From Bradyrhizobium sp. AUGA SZCCT0158 (GTDB lineage Bacteria; Pseudomonadota; Alphaproteobacteria; Rhizobiales; Xanthobacteraceae): 64,000 nt of DNA. Numbering within the stretch: position 1 is the stretch's first letter; each line of letters starts with the position of its first letter. The notes below the pieces were generated by a model. It was not told where the DNA came from and searched no databases. It worked only from the letters and a program-made list of their open reading frames with translations. The translations under genes and the position numbers were made by a program. Shown one piece after another: positions 26,446 through 33,526 of this stretch. The stretch spans positions 1-64,000 of the forward strand of contig NZ_JAFCME010000016.1 of the NCBI RefSeq assembly GCF_018130065.1, read 5' to 3'.

Positions 26446-27417
26446 TTATCCGAAGACGACGCTCTGCCGCGATGTCTTGGCGATGAAGGTGGATACCTGG
26501 GGCAGTGTGGCCTCGATATCCGCCTCGTACTTCAGCAGCACGTTGAGCGTATCCTTGACGATCTCGCTGCCGAGTTCGGGCGCCTGCAACAGCACCAGCA
26601 CCCGCGCCCAATCGATCGTCTCGCTCACCGACGGCAGCTTCTTCAGGTCGAGTGAGCGAACCTCATGGATGAAGCCGACCATCTGCTTGCGCAGCGTCTG
26701 CGAAATTCCTGGCACGCGGCTTTCGACGATGCGCTCTTCCAGCTTCTGCTCGGGGAAGCCGATGTGCAAATGGAGGCAGCGCCGCTTCAGCGCGTCGCCG
26801 AGATCGCGCTCGCTGTTCGAGGTGAGGATCACGGTCGGCGCGGCGACCGCGGTAACGGTGCCAAGTTCCGGAATCGTGACCTGGAAATCGCTGAGGATTT
26901 CCAGCAGCAGCGATTCGAACTCGGCATCCGATTTGTCGATCTCGTCGATCAGGAGCACGCAGCCGGCCGGCTGTTCCAGCGCCTGCAGCAGCGGCCGCGG
27001 TTCGACGAATTCCTTGGAGAAGAACACGTCGCCGAAATCGTGCAATTGCGCCAGCGCGTCGTGCAGCGTCTCGGCGCCGCCGAGCACTTCGCCGAGCTTG
27101 TCCTTCAGGATCTGCGTGTACAGCAGCTGCTTGGCGTATTTCCACTCGTAGAGCGCCTTGGCTTCGTCGAGGCCCTCGTAGCATTGCAGGCGGATCATCT
27201 TCAGCCCGCGCCACGCCGCGATCGCCTTCGCAAGCTCGGTCTTGCCGACGCCGGCGGGACCTTCGACCAGGATGGGCTTGTCGATCTGCTGCGACAGATA
27301 GACCGCGGTCGCGATCTGGCGGCTCGCAATATAGCCCTGCGCGGCAAGGCCGCTTTCCACTGCCTCGATCGAGGCGGTCGGCCCTTTGTCAGCCACGGGT
27401 TTCAACTCCGAATTCAC
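26446..27417 (-). CDS. MoxR-family AAA+ ATPase
   Basis: AAA+ ATPase of 323 aa. Walker A is EGPAGVGKTELAK, Walker B VLLIDEIDKSD, sensor 1 VILTSNSERDLGD, and a C-terminal lid follows. The pairing with a VWA/CoxE protein 5 bases downstream is characteristic. The start is GTG at 27417; a second GTG eight codons in is possible. It begins 100 bases after the patatin gene ends, in the same direction, so read-through from the defence-like operon cannot be excluded. Confidence 0.9.
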   Translation of the reverse strand: MNSELKPVADKGPTASIEAVESGLAAQGYIASRQIATAVYLSQQIDKPILVEGPAGVGKTELAKAIAAWRGLKMIRLQCYEGLDEAKALYEWKYAKQLLYTQILKDKLGEVLGGAETLHDALAQLHDFGDVFFSKEFVEPRPLLQALEQPAGCVLLIDEIDKSDAEFESLLLEILSDFQVTIPELGTVTAVAAPTVILTSNSERDLGDALKRRCLHLHIGFPEQKLEERIVESRVPGISQTLRKQMVGFIHEVRSLDLKKLPSVSETIDWARVLVLLQAPELGSEIVKDTLNVLLKYEADIEATLPQVSTFIAKTSRQSVVFG

Positions 27418-27517
27418 TGGATTTCAGAGTGTTCTGCCTGCGTTCCCGGCAAAGAACAAGCCTCGTTTGCGGTATTTCGAGCGCATGCAGTTCTGGCATG
27501 CGCGCGGACCGAACCGG

Positions 27518-29170
27518 CTAGAACCGGGTCCAGTCTTCAACCGGAACACCATTGAGAAAACGCGCCTTGACGTCGGCAACCGTATCCGGCTTGGCCGCGA
27601 CTTGCTTGCCATAATCCTTGAGGTCGGCAATGCGATTGACGTTGTCGAGGCTTACTTCGCCGGGAACGAGGGATAGGTCGACGCGCAACATGCGGGCGTG
27701 GCCCGCGAGGTCGTTGGACAGTTCGAGCACGCCTTGCGCCTGTGCATGCATTAGAAGTTCGGCGATGCGGCCCTTCCAAAGCCAGCCAGCGAAGCCCGCC
27801 TTGAGGGTGCTGCGCCCGGCAAAGGGTGCGGATGTCGTGCCGACACTGAGAATATCGATATGGTTTAGCGGCACCCGGAGCCGGGAGAGCGCTTCGACCA
27901 GCGCTGCCATGCTGGGGTTGTTGGCCCATACCCCGCCATCGAGATAGGCGCGATCATCGACTTCCGCTGCACGGAAATAGGTCGGCGCGGCGGCGGTCGC
28001 CAAAGCAATGTCGGTTGCCAGATAATCTGCGGCTGCCGTCAGGGCCGGATGGTGATTGGTCCGGAAAACATGAACGCCGCCGGTTCTGGCGTGACAGGAG
28101 GGAATGACGAGCCGGCACCGTGCGTCGCGAAGCATTTTCCAGGGGGCGCTGTCGAAAGCCGTCGCCAATTCGGATTGCAGGATCTCCTGGGCAAATTTTG
28201 GTTTGATGAGCGAACGCAGGGTCGCCAGCAATCTCTGCCCAAGACTCGTCATCGGAAAGACGGTGGGTCCCCGCTGTTCATAAAACTCCAGCATCGTCTG
28301 CGCCGAGAGGCCCATGCCGAGTCCGAGCGCCAGTATGCCGCCGGTCGAGGTTCCCGCAATCAGATCAAAATGGTCGGTCAGCTTGCACTTCGTGATCCGT
28401 TCCCACTCGGCCAGCACCGCGGCGGTGAAGGTGCCCTTGATGCCGCCACCGTCCAGCGACAATATTCGAAACGTGCTGCCACTCCGCGGCTCGCCGCGAA
28501 CCAATGGAAGCCGGCGCAGCTGTTCGACGATGCGGTCGGCGAGGACGTCTCCCTTCAGTGCGGTGGCGAGCGCGAGATTTTCATCTGGATCGAGGCCATT
28601 TCTGAGGTTGCGCAGAATTTCAGGGCGATCGCGCAAATAGCCTTCCGCCGCGCCTCCCATGCTCGCTGCCAAGAAGCACGGCAAACCTCGTTCGCGTGCC
28701 AGTTCGAACTCGGCGGGAATTCCGGCGCCGCCCGGATTTTTATCCCAACCCTTGCCCCCGACGACGACGACCGCGTCACATCGTTCTGCGATCCAGTTGC
28801 GCAACCGTTCCAGGTTCTGCGCTTTCTTGTCGTCGCCGCCTTCGGCCGGCACCTCATATACGAGACTGCATGATCGCCACGCCTTCGTGTCGACGCCGTA
28901 CTTGTCCGGCTCGCTGGAAAAGTGCCGGGAAATCGCCATCGTCAGGCAATCGCGTGCACCTCCGGCCTGCTGAAACTCCGCCGCTTGCTGCTGCAGGATC
29001 GGCCATATCGTCGGATGGCTGCCATGGATGATGGATCCGCCATCGCGGAAGATACTCGCGCTCAGTCGTGCGACGAACGATCGGATGCTGTCCGGATCGG
29101 CGCCGTCGGGAATGGATCCAGACAGCCAGATTCGGGCACCCTTGAGTGGGGCAGCAGAAGAGTCGGCCAT
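27518..29170 (-). CDS. SLOG-patatin fusion, predicted signal-activated phospholipase
   Basis: A 550-residue two-domain protein. Residues about 8-175 look like a SLOG nucleotide-sensing Rossmann domain: strand GARIWLSGSIP, first loop RDGGSIIHGSHPT, second loop VVVGGKGWDKNPGG leading to IPAEFELA. Residues about 233-450 are a patatin-like phospholipase: oxyanion loop LDGGGIKG (240-246), nucleophile Ser275 in AGTSTGGIL, and Asp411 in YLDGGVWANNP completing the Ser-Asp dyad. Related patatins (CapV) are CBASS effectors that destroy membrane lipids on binding a cyclic nucleotide. It starts 4 bases after the SLOG gene, and GGAAGG precedes ATG 29170. Role as a lethal effector is inference. Confidence 0.85.
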   Translation of the reverse strand: MADSSAAPLKGARIWLSGSIPDGADPDSIRSFVARLSASIFRDGGSIIHGSHPTIWPILQQQAAEFQQAGGARDCLTMAISRHFSSEPDKYGVDTKAWRSCSLVYEVPAEGGDDKKAQNLERLRNWIAERCDAVVVVGGKGWDKNPGGAGIPAEFELARERGLPCFLAASMGGAAEGYLRDRPEILRNLRNGLDPDENLALATALKGDVLADRIVEQLRRLPLVRGEPRSGSTFRILSLDGGGIKGTFTAAVLAEWERITKCKLTDHFDLIAGTSTGGILALGLGMGLSAQTMLEFYEQRGPTVFPMTSLGQRLLATLRSLIKPKFAQEILQSELATAFDSAPWKMLRDARCRLVIPSCHARTGGVHVFRTNHHPALTAAADYLATDIALATAAAPTYFRAAEVDDRAYLDGGVWANNPSMAALVEALSRLRVPLNHIDILSVGTTSAPFAGRSTLKAGFAGWLWKGRIAELLMHAQAQGVLELSNDLAGHARMLRVDLSLVPGEVSLDNVNRIADLKDYGKQVAAKPDTVADVKARFLNGVPVEDWTRF

Positions 29171-29174
29171 ATGG

Positions 29175-30032
29175 TCAAGTCCTTCCACTTCGTTGCGGTA
29201 GATTGACTCTCGCGCGATCGATTTCTTTCGGATCGATGTGGGAACGCGGATCGCCTGCGCGGGGATCTTCGCGCCAGTTTCCGGCGCCGAGCGAGCCTCC
29301 GACGCTTGAGTCCGGCACCGGGAGAAGCTGCTGCATCAAAAGACTGTATGCGGTCTCGCCGCGCAGCGCGTCGAATGTTTCCGGACTGAGATAGGGTCTG
29401 ACCTGTTTGAGCAGCTTTGCGCAGGCGGAGCCTGTACTGCCGATCGGATACGCCGGTGTTTCTGGGTGGAAGCTGCGGAAGATTCGAAACTCCCGTTCGA
29501 CGCCTTCCATGCCGCCAATGAAAACCGCAGCGGTAAACTCATATGTCTTTAGACGTGCGAGGCGTTGCGCGCCGAATTCGTTCGCATGGCCCTCCAGCAG
29601 ATGAACGGGGTACTTTCCTGGCCTGCCGATCATCTCGTAGCGCATCCGTAGCAGGCTTGCGTTGCGCGTGCCTCCTTCGGGCGTCGCAATCGTCCCGTCG
29701 GATTCGTGCGCGGGTGTAACGATGACGCTCTGGTCGGCCGATGATGGCTTGACGTGAAGGCCCGACTGAAACATCAGGGTTATCGGATTTTTGACTGATT
29801 TTCCCGGCTTTGTCCCGGTGGCGGCGTCATGCTCGATTCTCGATGCCACCTGCCGGACCAGAGGCGTAATCGCCGGATGGCCGCCGTAGACGACCGGATA
29901 ATGCGCCAGGGCATGGGCGCAAAAGGCCCGCACCGCTTCGCGAACGTTGAGCAGGTTCTGGCTCTGCCAGTACTCCTCCTTTCGGTCCGGATCGGGCTCG
30001 CTGGCGGAGAGGAAAACGGGTGGGATGATCAT
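29175..30032 (-). CDS. Stand-alone SLOG-domain protein
   Basis: A 285-residue soluble protein with a SLOG-like Rossmann core: N-terminal strand PPVFLSASEPDP, first glycine loop VVYGGHPAITPLV (residues about 47-59), and second loop AVFIGGMEGVEREF (about 169-182), where GG and a Glu recur as in nucleotide-binding SLOG domains. The C-terminal 90 residues are of unknown fold. The start at ATG 30032 overlaps, as ATGA, the stop of the reconstructed TIR gene, showing that the two were translationally coupled. It has no effector domain of its own; sensor, carrier or modulator of the signal are possible. Confidence 0.75.
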   Translation of the reverse strand: MIIPPVFLSASEPDPDRKEEYWQSQNLLNVREAVRAFCAHALAHYPVVYGGHPAITPLVRQVASRIEHDAATGTKPGKSVKNPITLMFQSGLHVKPSSADQSVIVTPAHESDGTIATPEGGTRNASLLRMRYEMIGRPGKYPVHLLEGHANEFGAQRLARLKTYEFTAAVFIGGMEGVEREFRIFRSFHPETPAYPIGSTGSACAKLLKQVRPYLSPETFDALRGETAYSLLMQQLLPVPDSSVGGSLGAGNWREDPRAGDPRSHIDPKEIDRARVNLPQRSGRT

Positions 30033-30480
30033 GGGATGACCGTCCATTGCAGCGCAGTCTTCGGATCAAGATACTGCAAGCGAAGGTGTGAGCCGAGGAA
30101 GTTCAGGTGATCGGCCTGGCTGTTGGTGACGCCAAGCGGATCATACAACAACTGCCGCCTGGTATTCCCGCGCTCGCTGCCTGAAATGCCCGTTCGAGAT
30201 CGCGGCTGGTGGGCACGCCAAGGGCCATATCGATACGGATGCGCGTAACGTCATCATGCAGCTCGATATGGCGACCGAGATATGGAACCACTTTCCATCC
30301 TTTGGTCTGGGCATAGGCCCTGACAGGACTCAGCATCTCCTTTTCCCGGCGCCGCTGCATCGCGGTGCGCATGTCGGCGACCCGACGCAGGACTTGCTTG
30401 ATACCTGCCGGGGTCAATGCCGTGACGACACCATTCTGGGCTATCGCGTTTTTCGCGTTGAGCATAAGCGGCATAAGAAT
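30029..30480 (-). pseudogene. C-terminal domain of the TIR gene, in two further frames
   Basis: Coding pattern continues past the TIR frame. From about 30477 to 30180 a second frame reads MPLMLNAKNAIAQNG... to RIRIDMALGVPTSRDLERAF; from about 30178 a third frame reads ERGNTRRQLLYDPLGVTN and ends LDPKTALQWTVIP with a TGA at 30031-30029. That stop overlaps the next gene's ATG (ATGA), the arrangement expected of an intact operon. Each junction needs one extra base, so two single-base losses explain the break. Restored, the protein would be about 382 residues. The domain itself is unknown to me. Confidence 0.7.
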
Positions 30481-31175
30481 GCGCCTTCCCTCATCCGCTG
30501 CACTTTGGGCCAGACCACCTGGATGCCGCTGACGCCGGCCTGATCCGCGAATGCGATCTCCTGCTGCACATAGGGGCGATGCTTGACGTTAGGGCTGTTC
30601 AGCAACACAACGGCGTCACTGTCCGCCAGTTCCTGCAACAGTTCCTCCTGGAATACCGCCCCCGGGCGAATCGAGATTGTGTCCATGAAGACGGAATACC
30701 AACGCGCCGTGAAGGCTTCACGTAATTGATGCGCTACCGCGCTCGAGTCCATCCGGGCATAACTGATGAAAATCTTCCGCTTCGAGCGCTGCAGCCCGAG
30801 CGATTCGAGTACGAGTCCGGCAAGCTCGCCGATGTCGGCCGGATCACTCAACTCGAAGCCGTTGAACTCCGTGACCCCTTGGGGAGCGACCGTCGTGAAG
30901 GTGCGCAGATCGGCGACGACAGGAATGATCGGAACAGAGCGCTTCTTCGCTGCGGCAATTGCGTCGGTCTCGCTGGTGCCCATGCCTCTGCGGCAAAGGA
31001 CGATGGCCACAGCACGCGCATCGACTGGCACAGAGTTGATGCGGCGCTGACCGACGATATCAAGCCGTTCTCCGGATTCACGCAGGTTGCGCGTCCGGCT
31101 ACGCAATTCCTTGATGAGCCGGGCGCGCCGGGAATCCTCTTTCGCGCCGATAATGATCGCAAAAAAATCGGTCAT
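30441..31175 (-). CDS. TIR-domain protein (N-terminal part of a frameshifted gene)
   Basis: A 244-residue frame. Residues 1-125 form a Rossmann/TIR-like domain (AVAIVLCRRGMGTSETDAI, VPIIPVV). Residues about 132-220 are a clear TIR domain: KRKIFISYARMD, RWYSVFMDT, DAVVLLNSPNVKHRPYVQQE. Glu206 is in the position of the catalytic glutamate of NAD-cleaving TIRs. The last residues (CRLCSTRKTR) leave the coding pattern, and the true continuation is in another frame from about 30477 downward. Function inferred: making an NAD-derived signal for the SLOG proteins. AGAGG lies nine bases before ATG 31175. Confidence 0.8.
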   Translation of the reverse strand: MTDFFAIIIGAKEDSRRARLIKELRSRTRNLRESGERLDIVGQRRINSVPVDARAVAIVLCRRGMGTSETDAIAAAKKRSVPIIPVVADLRTFTTVAPQGVTEFNGFELSDPADIGELAGLVLESLGLQRSKRKIFISYARMDSSAVAHQLREAFTARWYSVFMDTISIRPGAVFQEELLQELADSDAVVLLNSPNVKHRPYVQQEIAFADQAGVSGIQVVWPKVQRMREGAFLCRLCSTRKTR

Positions 31176-31332
31176 AAGAAATAACCTCTTTTGATTGATC
31201 TAATACAGTATGCAATCTCTGGAGATAATAGCGACAACTACCGCTCGTTTCATCGAGATAATTATCTGCGCACCTTATGGCTTCGGCTGGGCTAATCTGG
31301 TGTCGGGCGCCCAACTTCGCTTGTTGCTGCCG
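31176..31332 (-). promoter_or_regulatory. AT-rich promoter region of the TIR-SLOG-patatin genes
   Basis: This 157-base gap is clearly more AT-rich than its surroundings. It holds two short palindromes: a perfect 12-mer AGATAATTATCT at 31256-31267 and ATCTC-TG-GAGAT at 31215-31226. Both lie upstream of the TIR start and might bind a regulator. No clear sigma-70 promoter can be fixed by eye. Confidence 0.4.
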
Positions 31333-31794
31333 TTACATCAACAGGCCGGACATCCGGACCAGGGCATAGCCGGCGATCAGGCCGAGATAGATCGGCCAGA
31401 TCGACCAGGAGCAGAGCGCCTTGGAGTAGTGTCCAGTGCCGGCAGGCGGCGTTAGATCGAAGCAATCGCCGCGGGTATAGGTCCCCGCGCGAATCTTGGT
31501 GACCACGGAATTGTAGAGCTGGCGATAGGATTTTTCGCGGCCGAGATAGGCGGCGTCGACCATACAGAAGATGACGATCGGGATGATCGCGTATGCGACG
31601 ATATTGTCGTTCTTCAAGGCGCCGGCAAAGCTGAAGAGGGCGCTGACGATGGCCAGACACCACGTCTTGCACTGCGCGCTGTTGCCGGCAAGCCGGGTGA
31701 TGATTGCCTGCAAATAGTTCAGATGCGCGATGACCGCAGCGTTATCGGCCGGATAGAAAGCCGAAGGGGGTTTTTCCTCTGGAGGAAGTGCCAT
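31333..31794 (-). CDS. Small multi-TM protein next to the TIR/SLOG genes
   Basis: A 153-residue membrane protein with three hydrophobic segments: near WCLAIVSALFSFAGAL, near VAYAIIPIVIFCMVDAAYLG, and at the C terminus (IWPIYLGLIAGYALV). Between the second and third is a charged helix (GREKSYRQLYNSVVTKI). The segment LNYLQAIITRLAGNSAQCKT before TM1 recalls two-TM proteins of conflict systems, including the SLATT type that associates with SLOG genes, but I cannot confirm this. ATG 31794 is chosen over GTG 31800 because GAGG lies eight bases upstream. It precedes the TIR gene in the same direction. Confidence 0.65.
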   Translation of the reverse strand: MALPPEEKPPSAFYPADNAAVIAHLNYLQAIITRLAGNSAQCKTWCLAIVSALFSFAGALKNDNIVAYAIIPIVIFCMVDAAYLGREKSYRQLYNSVVTKIRAGTYTRGDCFDLTPPAGTGHYSKALCSWSIWPIYLGLIAGYALVRMSGLLM

Positions 31795-31919
31795 GATCAC
31801 AGCCTCTTTGGTCGGTCCGGGGTTCTGGACTGATCCAGACTTTAAAGGAGATGCGACCTCGATTGTACAGCCGTTGGTTGTCGTATGAAAGAGCCAAGGC
31901 GCAGGCCAGGCGTTGAGCC

Positions 31920-32552
31920 CTATCGCAGCGACAATCCGGTCGCCGCCTCCAGCTCCGTGATCGCCTGCGCCGCATTGAGCACCTTGATCGTGGTCATGCC
32001 CATTTCGCGCGCCGGCTTCAGGTTGACGCCGAGATCGTCGAGATAGACGCAGTTTTTGGGATCGACCTGCAACGTCTCGACCATCATCTGGTAGATGCGC
32101 GGGTCGGGCTTGCGCAGGCCGATCTTGGCGGACTCGATGACGTGATCGAACAGCACCATGACCTCGGCGACATAGAGCGAACGGCCGCTGCGGCTGCCGA
32201 TCGCGTTGGCCGGAAGATTGTTGGTGATGCAGCCGGTCTTGAATTTGGCCTTCACGCGTTTGAGCGCCTCGACCATTTCGGGGCGTAGATCGCCCGAGAG
32301 CAGAGGCAACACATCGCTGCCGCGGACCTCGGCGCCCAGCGCCTTCGATTCCGTCGCGAACAGCGCATCGAAGGCTTCGATATCGACTTCCGCGCGCTCG
32401 AATTTCGCCCAGGCGTTTTCCAGATGATTGGCCGCGTTGGTGCGCCGGATGATGTCGGCGGGCAGCCCGCGTTCGGTCTCGAACCGCGTAAAGGCCTCGA
32501 ACGGCGAAGTGGTCAGCACCCCGCCGAAATCCCAGATCACCGCCTCGACCAT
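31920..32552 (-). CDS. HAD-superfamily hydrolase (subfamily IA)
   Basis: A 210-residue haloacid-dehalogenase-like hydrolase. The nucleophile motif is VIWDFGGVL with Asp8; a helical cap follows (residues about 15-90). The later motifs are CITNNLPAN, KIGLRKPDPRIYQ (conserved Lys) and VYLDDLGVNLKPA (acidic motif IV). ATG 32552 is chosen at the start of the conserved fold. Substrate unknown; epoxide-hydrolase N-terminal-like phosphatases have the same DFGGVL pattern. Divergent from the secreted protease. Confidence 0.85.
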   Translation of the reverse strand: MVEAVIWDFGGVLTTSPFEAFTRFETERGLPADIIRRTNAANHLENAWAKFERAEVDIEAFDALFATESKALGAEVRGSDVLPLLSGDLRPEMVEALKRVKAKFKTGCITNNLPANAIGSRSGRSLYVAEVMVLFDHVIESAKIGLRKPDPRIYQMMVETLQVDPKNCVYLDDLGVNLKPAREMGMTTIKVLNAAQAITELEAATGLSLR

Positions 32553-32665
32553 TGTTTCCCCGCCATATCTATACGCGACGGGGGAGCGGCTAACACGGAA
32601 TGCCCTTCGGAGCCAGTCCGATCCGCGGCTTGGCGATGTCGGTTGCGCGGGGTATTGCTGCGGCC

Positions 32666-33427
32666 ATGAAAGTCCTCGCTCGAGTAATTGCCAGTCTTGC
32701 GCTGCTGGTGGTCGCGCCCGCTCACGCCATCGTGGGCGGTGGCGCGCCATCCGCCGACGGCGTCGGTCGTTCGGTCGTCACCATTGTCGGTTCCCGCGGC
32801 AATTTCTGCACCGGCGCGGTGATCGCGCCCAAAATCGTGCTGACCGCGGCACACTGCGTGCAGCCCGGTGCCGATTACAAGATCGTCGAATATGGTGCGG
32901 ACAAGCAGCCGTCCTTGCAGGACGTCAAGAGCGTCGCTATTCATCCCGGCTTCAAGATGCAGGCGATGCAGGCGCACCGGGCGACGGCCGATGTGGCGCT
33001 GCTGCAACTGGGTTCTCCTGTCAAAGGCAAGACGCCGTCGACGCTCGGCATGCCCAACATTCCGATTCTCGTCGGCAGCCGCTTTACGATCGCCGGCATC
33101 GGCGTCACGGCGCGCGGCGATGGCAAGAGCGGCGGCACCATTCGCGCTGCCGGATTGATTGCCACCGGCAAGCCGGGGACGCTGCAGATCCGGCTGGTCG
33201 ATCCGGTCAATCAGGGGACGCGCGACGGGCTCGGCGCCTGCACGGGAGACTCTGGCGGGCCGGTATTCGAGGACAAGCAATCAGGTCCGGCCATCGTCGG
33301 CGTCGTCAGCTGGTCGACCGGACCCAATAGCTCGGCCGGTTGCGGCGGACTCACCGGCGTCACGCCGCTGACGCTCTATCGCGACTGGCTGGTGCAGACC
33401 GCGCGGCAATGGGGCGCGGGGTTGTGA
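32666..33427 (+). CDS. Secreted S1 (chymotrypsin-fold) serine protease
   Basis: A 253-residue exported protease. The signal peptide (residues 1-21, ending APAHA) is followed immediately by IVGGG, the mature N terminus of activated trypsins, so signal peptidase cleavage alone would give the active form. The triad is His63 (LTAAHCV), Asp109 (TADVALL) and Ser196 (CTGDSGGPV). The residue at the S1-pocket position, six before the serine, is Gly190 rather than the Asp of trypsin, which suggests non-tryptic specificity. Start ATG 32666 is set by the signal peptide. Biological target unknown. Confidence 0.88.
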   Translation: MKVLARVIASLALLVVAPAHAIVGGGAPSADGVGRSVVTIVGSRGNFCTGAVIAPKIVLTAAHCVQPGADYKIVEYGADKQPSLQDVKSVAIHPGFKMQAMQAHRATADVALLQLGSPVKGKTPSTLGMPNIPILVGSRFTIAGIGVTARGDGKSGGTIRAAGLIATGKPGTLQIRLVDPVNQGTRDGLGACTGDSGGPVFEDKQSGPAIVGVVSWSTGPNSSAGCGGLTGVTPLTLYRDWLVQTARQWGAGL

Positions 33428-33435
33428 GCCCAACT

Positions 33436-33518
33436 GTCATTGCCGGGCTTGACCTGGCAATCCATCCCCTTCAAGCGATTCATTTTTGATGGATGCGCGG
33501 GTCAAGCCCGCGCATGAC
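33436..33518. repeat. Palindromic intergenic element
   Basis: Imperfect inverted repeat: GGGCTTGACC near 33445 against GGGTCAAGCCC near 33500, with outer gtcat/atgac ends. It sits between two convergent genes. One of several REP-like elements in the window. Confidence 0.6.
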
Positions 33519-33526
33519 AAGGGAGC

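Noticed and set aside
24866..27151. Very long plus-strand open frame (over 700 codons) across the recQ-MoxR region
   Set aside because: It lies opposite recQ, VWA and MoxR, all of which have clear motifs. Long antisense frames are expected in GC-rich DNA with strong third-position bias.
27518..29170. Classic CBASS locus around the patatin
   Set aside because: No CD-NTase (cyclase) or Cap2/Cap3 genes occur in the window; the neighbour is a TIR protein, so a CBASS label is not supported.
30441..31175. Programmed frameshifting as the explanation for the split TIR gene
   Set aside because: Neither junction has a slippery heptamer or an obvious stimulatory stem, and two events would be needed; indels are simpler.
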